From Komagataeibacter xylinus NBRC 15237 (lineage in GTDB: Bacteria; Pseudomonadota; Alphaproteobacteria; Acetobacterales; Acetobacteraceae), in NCBI RefSeq assembly GCF_001571345.1, contig NZ_BCTP01000029.1, forward strand, positions 1-39,493: 39,493 nt of DNA, read 5' to 3'. The notes below the pieces were generated by a model. It worked only from the letters and a program-made list of their open reading frames with translations, did no database searches and had not been told where the DNA came from. Both the position numbers and the translations under genes were made by a program. This document shows, in pieces, positions 17,154-26,546 of this stretch; position 1 is the stretch's first letter, and each line of letters starts with the position of its first letter.

Positions 17154-20100
17154 TGGCACATGCCTACCTTGCCACCCTGATCCGCGCGCGCATGCTGGTG
17201 CTGGGCGGTCTTGGCCTGCTGCTGGCCGCGGGCATCATGGCTGTCCTGGGCCTGCCGGTGGAAGCGGTGCCGGATATTTCGCCCCGGCAGGTTCTCGTCT
17301 CGGTCGTGGCACCGGGCCTTGCGACGGAGGAAGTGGAAAAACTCATCACCTTTCCCGTCGAGACCAGCATGACCGGCATCCCCGGCATGACCGACCTGCG
17401 TTCCGTATCGCGTGGCGGCGTCTCGGTAGTGTATGTGCAGTTTGCCGATGACACCGACATCAACCTGGACCGCACCCGCGTAAACGAGCGCATACAGCAG
17501 GCGCGTTCAAACATATCCGTGCCCGGCATCACCGTCAGCATGGGGCCGCTGGCCACTGGCATGGGCGAGATCATGCAGTTCCAGATCCGTGGCGCGGGGC
17601 GTTCGCTCATGGAACTCAACCGCATCATGAACTGGACCGTGGTGCCGCAGATGCGTCTTGTACCCGGTGTGGTGGATGTCAACGTCAATGGCGGGGCGGA
17701 AGAAACCTATGAAGTGACGCTGGACCCCGCGCGGCTGATCGGCAGCAACCTTTCGGTGGGCGAAGTCTATCGTGCGGTGGATGCCGGCAACGCGGCATCC
17801 GGCGGCGGATGGATCACGCACCATGCCGAACAGCAGAGCGTGGTCGGACGCGGGCTGGTCGGCAGCCTGGCCGACTTTGGCAACATTGCCGTGCGCACCA
17901 ACCCCGATGGGTCCGCCGTGCGGCTGCGCGATCTTGGCCGCGTGCGCGCAGGCGCGCGCACCCGTCTGGGGGCGGTAACGCGTGACGGGCAGGGCGAGAT
18001 CGTGATCGGCGTGGTGATGATGGAAAGCGGGGCGAGTTCCAACGCAACGCTTGCCGCCATCAACCGTGCGCTGCCGGGCATACGGCAGGCTTTGCCCGCA
18101 GGCGTCACGATCGAACCCTATTACACCCGCGCCACCCTGACCGGGCAGACCATCGCCACCGTGCGTGACAACCTGGTCATGGGCGCCGTGCTGGTGGTGG
18201 GGGTGCTGGTGGTGGTGATCGGGAGCTGGCAGGCCGCCCTTGTCATTGCCTCGGTCATTCCGGTTGCCCTTGTCTGCGCGATGGCGGGCATGCGGCAGTT
18301 CGGTATCTCGGCCAACCTGCTCAGCCTTGGCGCAATCGATTTCGGCATGATTGTCGATGGTTCGCTGGTGGTGATCGAACATGTGCTGTCGCGCAGGGAG
18401 GAGGAGCCGGACGCCGAATTCATTCCGCTGGTCATCTCATCCGTGCAGCAGGTCATGCGCCCGGTGGGGTTTGCCATACTGGTCATCATCATGGTCTATC
18501 TGCCGATCCTGACCCTGCAGGGGATCGAGGGGCACATGTTCCGCCCCATGGCGCAGACGGTCATCATGGCGCTGCTGGCGTCGCTGGCGTACTGCTTCAT
18601 CTGCGTGCCCGTTCTGGCCGCCCTTGCGCTGGGGGGCGTGCGGCCTGCGGGTGATACGCGGCTGATTGCCTTCCTGCGCCGGCCCTATACCCATATGGTG
18701 ACATGGGGGGAAACCCATCCACGCATCCTGTTTGGCGGTACGCTGGTGGTGCTGGCCCTTTCAGCGGGGCTTGCGATGAGGCTGGGCGGTGAGTTCATTC
18801 CCCAGCTTGATGAAGGGGCGCTGGCGGTCACCACCACGCGGCTGCCCTCGGCCTCGCTTGATACGGTTCTGGCGTCAGTCACGAAGCAGGAGCAGATCCT
18901 GCGCCGCTTCCCCGAAGTGCGCGCGGTGGTCAGCAATACCGGCACATCGGCCATTCCCACCGACCCGATGGGCGTGAACGAGACCGACAGCTTCATCTTC
19001 CTCAACCCACCCGCCACATGGAAAACCGCCCGCACGCAGGCGGGGCTGGTCGCCGCGATGGATGATACCCTGCGGCGCGAACTGCCCGATGCGCTGTATT
19101 CATGGAGCCAGCCGGTGCAGATGCGCATGGATGACCTGCTCTCTGGCGTGCGCACGCAGATTGCCGTCTCGATCTTTGGCGATGACCTGGCCATGCTGGC
19201 CGAGCTGGGTGACCGGGTGGTGGCGGCTATGTCCGGCGTGAAGGGGGCAGCGGACGTGGCGGCTGCGGGGGACGGCACCGTGCCGCTGATCGTGGTCGAC
19301 ATTGACCGCACGCAGGCTGCCAGCCGCAATGTGGCGGTGCAGGACATTCTCGATACGGTGGAGGCCATAGGCGGGCATATCGGCGCCCGGCCGGTGATCG
19401 TGGATAACGCCATCATCGGCACGCAGGTCCGCCTTGACCCCCGCGTGGCGACATCCGCCGCCGCCATTGGCGCGCTGCAGGTCCGGCGGATGGACGGGCA
19501 GGGGAATGCGATGCTGTCACAGGTGGCGCATGTGCATGAAGTCGATGGGCCGCCGCGCATAAGCCGCGACCGGGTACGCCGGCGCATGGTGGTGCAGGCC
19601 AATGTGCGCGGGCGTGATCTGTCTTCCTATGTGGCCGAAGCACAGGCCCGTGTGGCGCGGGACGTAAAACTGCCTGCAGGATATAACATGCAGTGGGACG
19701 GGCAGTTCCGTAACCTGCAATCAGCTACAAGGCGGCTGGAGATCGTGCTGCCCGTTGCCCTTGGCCTGATCTTTGCGCTGCTGGTGGTGGCGTTTGGCGC
19801 AGTGCGGCCCGCGCTGCTGGTGTTCGTCAACCTGCCGGTGGCGGCAACCGGCGGCATCGTGGCGCTGACGCTGCGCGGCATGCCGTTCAGCATTTCGGCG
19901 GGGATCGGCTTCATCGCGCTGTTTGGCGTGGCGATCCTGAATGGCGTGGTGCTGGTCAGTGAGATCGCAGCCCTGCGGGCACGGGGAATGGCCGTGGCAC
20001 AGGCGGCCTTTGCGGCCGCGGAATCCCGCTTCCGTCCCGTCATGGCTACAGCCCTTGTCGCCAGCCTTGGCTTTTTTCCCATGGCGTTTTCCGAAAGTGC

Positions 20101-20227
20101 GGGCGCGGAAGTCGAGCGCCCGCTGGCCAGTGTGGTGATCGGCGGGCTGGTCACGTCCACGTTGCTGACCCTGCTTGTGCTGCCATCACTGTATGCCCGG
20201 GTCATGCGGGAAAAGGATCAGGACTGA
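17153..20227 (+). CDS. czcA: CzcA-family heavy-metal RND transporter
   Basis: 1024 residues, the usual length for heavy-metal RND pumps. The start is 'AHAYLATLIRARMLVLGGLGLLLAAGI'. Twelve transmembrane segments are expected in two groups. In the fourth helix is 'DFGMIVDGSLVVIEH' with Asp396, Asp402 and Glu409, corresponding to the proton-relay residues of CzcA (D402, D408, E415 in Cupriavidus). The DFG...DG form is that of the Zn/Co/Cd/Ni group rather than the Cus (Cu/Ag) group. It exports metal to the outside using the proton gradient. It is coupled to the response regulator by an overlap. Confidence 0.9.
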   Translation: MAHAYLATLIRARMLVLGGLGLLLAAGIMAVLGLPVEAVPDISPRQVLVSVVAPGLATEEVEKLITFPVETSMTGIPGMTDLRSVSRGGVSVVYVQFADDTDINLDRTRVNERIQQARSNISVPGITVSMGPLATGMGEIMQFQIRGAGRSLMELNRIMNWTVVPQMRLVPGVVDVNVNGGAEETYEVTLDPARLIGSNLSVGEVYRAVDAGNAASGGGWITHHAEQQSVVGRGLVGSLADFGNIAVRTNPDGSAVRLRDLGRVRAGARTRLGAVTRDGQGEIVIGVVMMESGASSNATLAAINRALPGIRQALPAGVTIEPYYTRATLTGQTIATVRDNLVMGAVLVVGVLVVVIGSWQAALVIASVIPVALVCAMAGMRQFGISANLLSLGAIDFGMIVDGSLVVIEHVLSRREEEPDAEFIPLVISSVQQVMRPVGFAILVIIMVYLPILTLQGIEGHMFRPMAQTVIMALLASLAYCFICVPVLAALALGGVRPAGDTRLIAFLRRPYTHMVTWGETHPRILFGGTLVVLALSAGLAMRLGGEFIPQLDEGALAVTTTRLPSASLDTVLASVTKQEQILRRFPEVRAVVSNTGTSAIPTDPMGVNETDSFIFLNPPATWKTARTQAGLVAAMDDTLRRELPDALYSWSQPVQMRMDDLLSGVRTQIAVSIFGDDLAMLAELGDRVVAAMSGVKGAADVAAAGDGTVPLIVVDIDRTQAASRNVAVQDILDTVEAIGGHIGARPVIVDNAIIGTQVRLDPRVATSAAAIGALQVRRMDGQGNAMLSQVAHVHEVDGPPRISRDRVRRRMVVQANVRGRDLSSYVAEAQARVARDVKLPAGYNMQWDGQFRNLQSATRRLEIVLPVALGLIFALLVVAFGAVRPALLVFVNLPVAATGGIVALTLRGMPFSISAGIGFIALFGVAILNGVVLVSEIAALRARGMAVAQAAFAAAESRFRPVMATALVASLGFFPMAFSESAGAEVERPLASVVIGGLVTSTLLTLLVLPSLYARVMREKDQD

Positions 20228-20898
20228 TGCGTATCCTTATTGTCGAGGATGAATACGATCTGGGTGTGGCGGTGCAGGAGCGCGTGGGTCTGGACGGGCA
20301 TGCCGTGGACTGGTTCACGACGCTGGAGGACGCGCGCGCGGCCATGGCAACGGTGGATTATGATTTCATGCTGCTCGACCTTGGCCTGCCCGATGGAAGT
20401 GGGCGCGACCTGTTGCGTGAGGTCCGTCGGACATCATCAGACATCGCCATCCTCATCACCACGGCGGAAGACCAGATCAGTGACCGTATCGCGGGTCTGT
20501 CCGAAGGGGCAGATGATTATATCGTCAAGCCCTATGACCTGAATGAACTCGTGGCCCGTATTGCGGCAGTGGCCCGCCGGTATGCATCGCCGCGCAGGCA
20601 CGCGCACTGCCGCGTGGGAGAGATTACGATAGACCGGGAGAACCGGTCTGTATCGCGTGATGGCGAGCGGCTGGACCTGACCGCGCGGGAATGGAGCATC
20701 ATGGAACTGCTGTCGCGCAGTCCCGGCCGGATCTATTCGCGCCAGCAGATTGACACCGCGCTGTATGCGCTGGACCGGGACGTGGACAGCAATACCGTCG
20801 AGGTTTTCATCAGCCGCCTGCGGCGCAAGGTCGGCAACACGGTCATCCGGACCATACGCGGCCGTGGCTACTGCCTCGATGCAAGGGACGGCGCATGA
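20227..20898 (+). CDS. OmpR-family response regulator of the pump operon
   Basis: 223 residues. The receiver domain (1-115) has 'IVEDE' (acidic pocket), phospho-acceptor Asp51 in 'LLDLGLP' and Lys101 in 'IVKPYD'. The C-terminal winged-helix domain includes 'LDLTAREWSIMELLSRSPG', 'DSNTVEVFISRLRRKVG' and 'IRTIRGRGYCLD'. It resembles the QseB/TctD subgroup. It is translationally coupled to the pump gene before it and the kinase after it. Such a regulator inside the operon implies autoregulation, and the direct-repeat box at 14186-14206 is a candidate site. Confidence 0.9.
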   Translation: MRILIVEDEYDLGVAVQERVGLDGHAVDWFTTLEDARAAMATVDYDFMLLDLGLPDGSGRDLLREVRRTSSDIAILITTAEDQISDRIAGLSEGADDYIVKPYDLNELVARIAAVARRYASPRRHAHCRVGEITIDRENRSVSRDGERLDLTAREWSIMELLSRSPGRIYSRQQIDTALYALDRDVDSNTVEVFISRLRRKVGNTVIRTIRGRGYCLDARDGA

Positions 20899-22232
20899 AA
20901 AGCTGGAGCCTGTCCACCCGGATCATCAGCAGCGTACTCATGGTCGTGATACTGGGGCTGCTGATCCTCAGTGTCGCGGTAGGTGGATTTACCCGCTACG
21001 AGGTAACGGAACGGCTGGACAACTCGCTTCAGGAAGTTTCCGAGCGCCTGCAGACGGCTGTGGAGACACGACTGCATGATCCGGGTGCGGCGTCATCCAT
21101 CGCCTGGCTGCCGGAAGTCGGGCCACGCACCCTGGCCTATCAGATCGTGGATGTGACCGGGCATGTCGTGCTGCGTTCCCAGAATGCCCCGCAGGACGCA
21201 TTCGAGCGCGCGTGGCGGACCGGGTTTGCTAATGTTCCGCATTTTCGCGTTTATGTCGCGTCACCCGTGGCGGAGAAATACCGCGTTCTTGTGGGGGAAC
21301 CGACCTTCCACCGGCGCGAGGCCGTCCGGCGCGCGATGCTGATCTCTGTCGTGCCCATGCTGCTTTTCATGCCGGTGATCTGGTGGCTGGTGCGCCTGAT
21401 CGTGCGGCGCGCCCTGCGCCCGCTGGACCTGCTGCATGACGAGATGCGCGCACGTGGCAGCGGCAACCTTCAGCCCATTCCCCCCCTTGATCTCCCTGAC
21501 GAACTAGTCTCCATCCAGCGCTCGATCAATACGCTGTTGGCGCGGTTGGAGGCAGCGCTCTCTACCGAGCGCGCCTTTGCCGCAAGCGCTGCGCATGAAC
21601 TGCGTAACCCGCTTGGAGCCCTTCTGGCGCAGGTACAGATGCTGGGCCGACTGATGCCGGCGGGTTCGGATACGGGCCGGCGGGTGGAGCTCATTGCCGA
21701 CCGGACCCGCAGGCTGGGCCGCACGGTGGAAAAACTGCTGCAGTTTTCCCGCGCCTCGTCCGGCGTCGCTTTCCGGCGCGACCGTTTCGACCTGATGACC
21801 GTAGTGCATGTCCTTGTCGATGATCTTGGGCATAATCCGTGTGACGGGCAGGGCATTGTCATCGCGCCAGACGGGATTCACCACATATTCGTACATGGTG
21901 ACATGGATGCGACCGGCATCATGTTGCGCAACCTGCTTGAAAACGCCCTGCTGCATGGAGGGCACCATATGCCCGTGCGGGTGGCCGTGCTACCAGATGG
22001 TGGAATCGACATCACCAATGACTGCCCCGCGCTGCCACCCGGCATATTCCAGCGGCTGACTAGCCCATTCGTGCGCGGCGGGACCGGTAATCATGGCAGT
22101 GGCCTGGGTCTCGCCATTGCCAGTAATATCGCTACCCAAATGGACGTTACTCTGCGCTTACGTTCCCCACTTACAGGATCTGCCAGAGGATTTGGTGTGT
22201 GTGTCACCTTTCCAAACTCGAAGGTAACCTAA
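20895..22232 (+). CDS. QseC/TctE-type sensor histidine kinase
   Basis: 445 residues. Two membrane segments (about 12-32 and 148-170) enclose a periplasmic sensor domain of about 115 residues. A HAMP-like stretch (about 170-215) precedes the dimerisation region with phospho-acceptor His234 ('ASAAHELRNPLGAL'). The catalytic domain has an N-box 'LLRNLLENALLHGG' and G-box 'GSGLGLAIASNIA'. It overlaps the regulator by ATGA, and the two form a pair. The G1 box is short: 'VDITNDCPALPPG' in place of the usual 'DNGPG', so ATP binding may differ. The sensed signal is probably a metal ion or a periplasmic partner. Confidence 0.88.
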   Translation: MKSWSLSTRIISSVLMVVILGLLILSVAVGGFTRYEVTERLDNSLQEVSERLQTAVETRLHDPGAASSIAWLPEVGPRTLAYQIVDVTGHVVLRSQNAPQDAFERAWRTGFANVPHFRVYVASPVAEKYRVLVGEPTFHRREAVRRAMLISVVPMLLFMPVIWWLVRLIVRRALRPLDLLHDEMRARGSGNLQPIPPLDLPDELVSIQRSINTLLARLEAALSTERAFAASAAHELRNPLGALLAQVQMLGRLMPAGSDTGRRVELIADRTRRLGRTVEKLLQFSRASSGVAFRRDRFDLMTVVHVLVDDLGHNPCDGQGIVIAPDGIHHIFVHGDMDATGIMLRNLLENALLHGGHHMPVRVAVLPDGGIDITNDCPALPPGIFQRLTSPFVRGGTGNHGSGLGLAIASNIATQMDVTLRLRSPLTGSARGFGVCVTFPNSKVT

Positions 22233-22401
22233 TTCATGACAGTAGAGGAACAGACGCGCAGGCAACTCCATTTTGCGTACTCTACTCCCCTATGTCACGA
22301 ATGCCCTGCGTCACGGTTGCCTGGTACAGCAGCCCGTTGGCAATATTCTGAGAGGCTGCTTGGGAAAATCAGTCAACACGTGCCTATGGGTGGTGGGGCT
22401 G

Positions 22402-22812
22402 ATGCCTCTTTCGCTGCGTACCGACTACGCTTTCCGTGTGTTGATCCACTTGGCGTGTAATCCTGATTCGCGTGTTACCGTCAGGAACATCACTGAGTTG
22501 CAGGGCATTTCGCACAATCATCTTGTGAAAGTTGTACAACACCTGTGTCATGCCGGGATCGTACAAGGTACCCGGGGAGGTACTGGTGGCATCCGTCTGG
22601 CTGTGTCTGCCAGAAACATCAACGTCGGTCATATTATGCGGCTCATGGAAACTGAAAAAGAATCCCCTGGTGCCTGTCACCCATCTGGCAATAACCAGTG
22701 TATACTGGGCAATGCTTGTCAGTTTCGCCATCTCATAGTACAGGCCGTTGATGCATTTATGGCATTTTCCGATGGAATGAGCTTACTGGATCTCACTAGT
22801 GGTTCAGGATAA
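22402..22812 (+). CDS. Rrf2-family Fe-S regulator (NsrR-like)
   Basis: 136 residues from ATG 22402, chosen because the family begins 'MPLSLRTDYAFRVLIHLA'; a longer frame from 22273 adds 43 residues without family likeness. The winged-helix domain ('GISHNHLVKVVQHLCHAG', 'GIRLAVSARNINVG') is followed by three cysteines in 'GACHPSGNNQCILGNACQF' with Cys-X7-Cys-X5-Cys spacing, as in Rrf2 proteins that bind an Fe-S cluster. Family members include NsrR (nitric oxide) and IscR. Target genes are not evident; the locus behind it was disrupted by an IS. Confidence 0.82.
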   Translation: MPLSLRTDYAFRVLIHLACNPDSRVTVRNITELQGISHNHLVKVVQHLCHAGIVQGTRGGTGGIRLAVSARNINVGHIMRLMETEKESPGACHPSGNNQCILGNACQFRHLIVQAVDAFMAFSDGMSLLDLTSGSG

Positions 22813-23041
22813 TGTGTTTGCTCACTTTTCCATCCTGGCATGATGCCTCCCTCAAACAGTTGATAGAACATTTGAAGCCGTCGATGAAAAAAATGTCACT
22901 GTAGTCATAGTGAATCTCGTGTGAAGTAAGATTCATATAATCTTCAGGTGCAAAGTTCATTTTGTTGCGGGTAATATAATGATAGCGGACGTTATTATTA
23001 TTACGGTGTTGAAAGATTTTTACCAAGGTACGGACGGCTTC
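22796..23041 (-). CDS. orphan frame, possible 3' end of a disrupted gene
   Basis: An open frame runs out of the IS at 23040 and continues for about 80 residues, ending at 22796 and overlapping the end of the Rrf2 gene tail to tail. The residues ('FAPEDYMNLTSHEIHYDY', 'DIFFIDGFKCSINC') look protein-like and the DNA is AT-richer than its neighbours. It could be the C-terminal remainder of a gene cut by the insertion, or chance. No family is recognised. Confidence 0.3.
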   Translation of the reverse strand, partial: EAVRTLVKIFQHRNNNNVRYHYITRNKMNFAPEDYMNLTSHEIHYDYSDIFFIDGFKCSINCLREASCQDGKVSKHIILNH

Positions 23042-23838
23042 TAGGCTCGGGACACATAGCCAGAACATGACGGTTGCGGTGAGACAGATGGCTGAGAAGA
23101 AGACGGTCGGGCATCTGTTGTAGCGGGTTGCAACCCGCCGCCAGCCCTTGAGCCTTCCGAATATGATCTCGATGCGATTGCGGCGTTTATATTTTCTCTT
23201 GTCGTATCTGACCGGTTTTCCGCGAGATTTCTGTCCTGAAATGCAGGGCTTTTATACCTTTTGCTTCCAGGGCGTCCCTGAACCAGTCGGCGTCATCCCC
23301 GCGATCTCCCGGCATCCATTGTGCTTCAGGAAGACTATCCAGCAGGGCAGCGGCATCGGTATAATCGCTTATCTGTCCCGCAGTCATAAAAAAGCTCAGC
23401 GGTCGCCCACTCTGGTCGGTGATCGCGTGCAGCTTCGTGTTTATGCCCCTCTGGTGCGGCCGATCAAGCGACCTGGATCCCCTTTTTTAGCCGCACGCTC
23501 GAAGCCGTGCGGTGTGCCTGGAGATACGTCGCATCAGTCATGATGGTCTGGGGCTCTGCCTTTCCGGCAGCCAGACCGTCCATCATCCGGGCGCAGATCC
23601 CCATGGCGCCCCAGCGCTTCCAACGGTTTTAGAGCGTCTTATGTGGACCGTATTCCCGGGGCGCATCGCGCCAGCGCAAGCCGTTCCGATTGACAAAAAT
23701 GATGCCGCTCAGCATTCGGCGGTCATCAACGCAGGCTCTACCATGGCTCTTAAAGAAAAAGGGCCGCAGACGCTCCATTTGTTCGTCCGGCAGCCAAAAC
23801 AGGTCGCTCATCTCCAGTCTCCTCACAGAGCCTGAATC
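23040..23838 (-). mobile_element. IS5-family element, decayed
   Basis: The right boundary is AGAGCCTGAATCAG (about 23828-23841) and the left is CTAGGCTCGGGACAC (about 23042-23056). The ends are imperfect inverted repeats sharing TTC-AGGCTC-type cores. The GAGCCTGAAT end is the same as on the remnant at 13326..14092. The transposase inside is broken by several lesions. Confidence 0.75.
23045..23811 (-). pseudogene. IS5-family transposase with several lesions
   Basis: From ATG 23811 (GAGGAGA upstream) the frame reads 'MSDLFWLPDEQMERLRPFF' to 'REYGPHKTL', where a TAA replaces the expected TAT (Tyr) at 23629-23631. The rest follows in shifted frames: 'NRWKRWGAMG', 'MTDATYLQAHRTASS' (first Asp), then an A6G4 run (the usual -1 frameshift site), a missing base near 'GRTRG', and 'TAGQISDYTDAAALLDSLP' with 'PGDRGDDADW' (second Asp). 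After another indel come 'KRRNRIEIIFGRLKGWRR' (Glu) and 'VMFWL'. It is inactive: one nonsense mutation and at least two unscheduled frameshifts. Confidence 0.85.
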
Positions 23839-23855
23839 AGATTCCCGCACTTAAA

Positions 23856-24767
23856 TCAATGGGTTGTTATCATAAGGGATGAAGCCAGTCTGGAAAGCAC
23901 TCGGGGGCTCAACTCGCGTTCATCACCATTTTCCCATTCGACCGCGAAAGTGTGTTGTCGCCATGACACGGACGCTGCGGCTTCATGGGCTACGTGGGCG
24001 AAATGCACCGTGACATTTGCCTGCCGCGCTAACTGACTACTGGCGGAGATCACCATCATGACACCCGCCACGACCATGGCGGCATGACCAATATGGTGAA
24101 ACAAGCGATCATGCAGGTGCGGCAACAGGTACTTCATGATTATTGATGACAGAACCGCCGCCGCAGCAACAGCGATACCCGCAATGCTGGCCCGGGTATT
24201 CAACAGGCCGAACTCAGCGTAGAGAGCGATCTTGAGCACATGCAGCATGATTTCGTTGGCCGCGCGGGTTGCGACGATTTCTTCCTTCCGCAGACCAAGT
24301 CGATAATAAAACCCATTGAACACCAGGCCGACCGCTCCGGTAAAACCGGAAATGAAGCCGGCGGTAGCACCCAGCACGTGCAGTTCGATAGCGTGGGGCG
24401 TTTTCACAGTGACCTGGGGTGCAGGCTTGCGAAAGAGAAGGGGAAGATTCCCCATCAGGAATACGCCAAGAAGTAGCGACAGATAGGCTGGCTCCATACG
24501 GCTCAATGCCCATGCGCCCAGGGCGGCGAAGGGCAACGCGGTGGGCGCAAAATGCCGGACGATGTCCCACCGGATCGCCTGCCGGAACGAGATGATGCGC
24601 GTCGCCGAACTGGCAACTGTCCCGATCGACAGGGCGGCTGGCACCTGAGTGCCAGGCAGCACCAGCCCCAGCAGGGGCATTAGGAGCAGCCCGGCACCGC
24701 CTCCCGACACGGCGCTCAGGCCAAATGCCGCGGCTGATGCAACCAGAATTAGTGACCAGAGCAGCAT
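23856..24767 (-). CDS. TauE/SafE (TSUP) family permease
   Basis: About 303 residues from the ATG at 24767; an in-frame GTG at 24824 would add a polar 19 residues. About eight hydrophobic segments follow the family pattern: 'LSAVSGGGAGLLLMPLL' near the start, 'TQVPAALSIGTVASSATRI', and the mid-protein 'AGFISGFTGAVGLVFNGFYYR' that repeats the first motif. TSUP proteins move sulfur-containing anions or other organic anions. The last 60 residues form an unusual soluble tail with His-rich 'VTVHFAHVAHEAAA'. It lies opposite to the Rrf2 gene and downstream of the kinase gene on the same strand. Confidence 0.82.
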   Translation of the reverse strand: MLLWSLILVASAAAFGLSAVSGGGAGLLLMPLLGLVLPGTQVPAALSIGTVASSATRIISFRQAIRWDIVRHFAPTALPFAALGAWALSRMEPAYLSLLLGVFLMGNLPLLFRKPAPQVTVKTPHAIELHVLGATAGFISGFTGAVGLVFNGFYYRLGLRKEEIVATRAANEIMLHVLKIALYAEFGLLNTRASIAGIAVAAAAVLSSIIMKYLLPHLHDRLFHHIGHAAMVVAGVMMVISASSQLARQANVTVHFAHVAHEAAASVSWRQHTFAVEWENGDERELSPRVLSRLASSLMITTH

Positions 24768-24957
24768 GGTTTGTATGAATCCCGATTTGGATCCCTGCTC
24801 GCCGGGACCGTTGCAGGCGGCCACATCGCATGGGCGCGCGGCATCATTATTTCTGGCGAAAGCTCACGGGGATGTCAGCTTACAATGCCCCAATCTTCAG
24901 TCGTATTTGCACATCTCTAACCAGCCAGGAGGTCTGCTGTCTATGAGGCCGTGAAGG

Positions 24958-26355
24958 CTAGATCTCTATGGGTAATTTAACGATACACCTTACGCCAGGG
25001 TTGTTGTGAGACAAGACGATCGTGCCCCGGTGCAGTTGTACTACGGCTTTCACCATGGTAAGCCCTAGCCCGTTACCGTCATGCGTACGGCTTGTATCAA
25101 GACGGACAAAGCGGTCGAATACCCGAAGCATGGCTTCGTCCGGAATGCCTGGACCATTATCGGCTATTTCTATCGTGATGGTCTTGTCCGAAAGCATTAT
25201 GGTCGCTGTGATGGTGGTCTGGTCAGGCGTATGGCGTACGGCATTCTCGATCAGGTTGGAGAATGCCTGCCGTAAAAGGACTGGATGACCGATGACGGTA
25301 GGGCAGGCGGGAATGATTTCGGTTTCCAGGCGCTGTCCATTGTCTTCGATAACGGAGCGATACGGTTCTAGAACTGATTCCAGAAGTCGTGCGGGATCGA
25401 AGGGTTCCATTTCGTTGTTCCATGCCCCGGACTCAAGTTGCGCCAGCTTGAGCAGCGAGGAAAATATTTCCAATGCGGCATCCAGATCCTCGATTGCACA
25501 CTCGACCTGCTCATGCATGGTATCGGAAGGTCCATGTGCCCCAATGGCGCGCTCAAGATTCTGGCGCATACGCGCCAGCGGGCGGCGCATGTCGTGCGCG
25601 ATGTCATTGGAGACCTGTTTCAGACTTGCAATCAGGTATTCATTCTGGTCGAGCATCGCATTGAGGCTCTCCGAGAGATGATCAAGCTCATCATCCGTGC
25701 CACGTAGCGGGATGCGGCGAGACATATCGCCCTGCATGATGCTCCGTGCCGTCCTGCTTATCGTCTCGATCCATTTCAGGATCAGGTTGCTCAGGAAAAG
25801 GCCGCCCGCTACCCCTATCAGACCAAATCCTGCAATGCCCCACAGGATCGTTGTCCATAATGCGCGTTGGAGATGCGTCAGGGGCGAGGCATCCATGCCC
25901 ACGAAGTAATAGCCGCCGTCATCAAGGCGATAACCTATTCCATAAACGATATCCTGGTTGATTTCTTTCGGCAGGCGATGGGACCATGCCAGCCAGCGTT
26001 CGCCCGGCACTGGTCGCAGATGCAGCATGTTGCCTGCGACAATGACCTGTCCGGAGTCCTGAAGCAAATAATGGAAACCGGGTTCATGTTCGATCAGTCC
26101 TTGCACAACTGGCAGGAGATGACGGACATCCGCAACACCAGCATCTGCAAATGTCTCATGGCTCTCGTTCTCCACTTCCCGGCGGATCTGCTGGCGCATG
26201 GTTGACTGGCTGTAAAGGCCTGACGTTATAGTCATGACCATGCCGCCCAATATAAAAAGACCGGCGAACAACGTGACGATACGAAACGACGTCGTGGCGA
26301 TGATACGTCGTGTCTCCACATTTCGGCGTCGGGATATCCTATTCCACGACATCAT
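24958..26355 (-). CDS. sensor histidine kinase, partner of 27549 regulator
   Basis: 465 residues; the initial codons are ATG ATG and no good ribosome binding site is seen. Two membrane segments (about 25-48 and 165-190) flank a periplasmic domain of about 115 residues. A HAMP linker ('ISRTARSIMQGDMSRRIPLRG') leads to His254 in 'VSNDIAHDMRRPLARM'. The catalytic domain has 'LIENAVRHTPD', 'IADNGPGIPDE' and 'GNGLGLTMVKAVV'. It lies opposite to an OmpR-type regulator gene 1.2 kb away, with an IS1595 element between them, so both may once have shared a short divergent promoter region. Confidence 0.87.
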   Translation of the reverse strand: MMSWNRISRRRNVETRRIIATTSFRIVTLFAGLFILGGMVMTITSGLYSQSTMRQQIRREVENESHETFADAGVADVRHLLPVVQGLIEHEPGFHYLLQDSGQVIVAGNMLHLRPVPGERWLAWSHRLPKEINQDIVYGIGYRLDDGGYYFVGMDASPLTHLQRALWTTILWGIAGFGLIGVAGGLFLSNLILKWIETISRTARSIMQGDMSRRIPLRGTDDELDHLSESLNAMLDQNEYLIASLKQVSNDIAHDMRRPLARMRQNLERAIGAHGPSDTMHEQVECAIEDLDAALEIFSSLLKLAQLESGAWNNEMEPFDPARLLESVLEPYRSVIEDNGQRLETEIIPACPTVIGHPVLLRQAFSNLIENAVRHTPDQTTITATIMLSDKTITIEIADNGPGIPDEAMLRVFDRFVRLDTSRTHDGNGLGLTMVKAVVQLHRGTIVLSHNNPGVRCIVKLPIEI

Positions 26356-26538
26356 TGGACATATTTATCATGTAGCGACATCCTCTCAGGATATGGATGA
26401 CCGGACAAGATCCACCCGTCCCCGATCATGACAGGTCCGGTTGGCATAGGCTCCAGCCCTGTGGCCTGACTTTACCCTCAATGGTCTTTCCGCGTTAACC
26501 CCTTTGCCTTGTCCTGTCCGGAGAGAACTTACCGTCTT

Positions 26539-26546
26539 TTATTTTT
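26539..26546 (+). repeat. target site duplication, left copy
   Basis: TTATTTTT directly before the IS1595 element; an identical copy lies at 27279-27286. Confidence 0.9.

Noticed and set aside
16565-20205. Several long minus-strand frames opposite the pump genes
   Set aside because: They mirror the codon pattern of the high-GC + strand genes and have no family motifs.
23868-24060. His-rich tail of the TauE/SafE protein as a separate gene
   Set aside because: It is in the same frame as the membrane part with no stop or start between, so it is treated as one protein.
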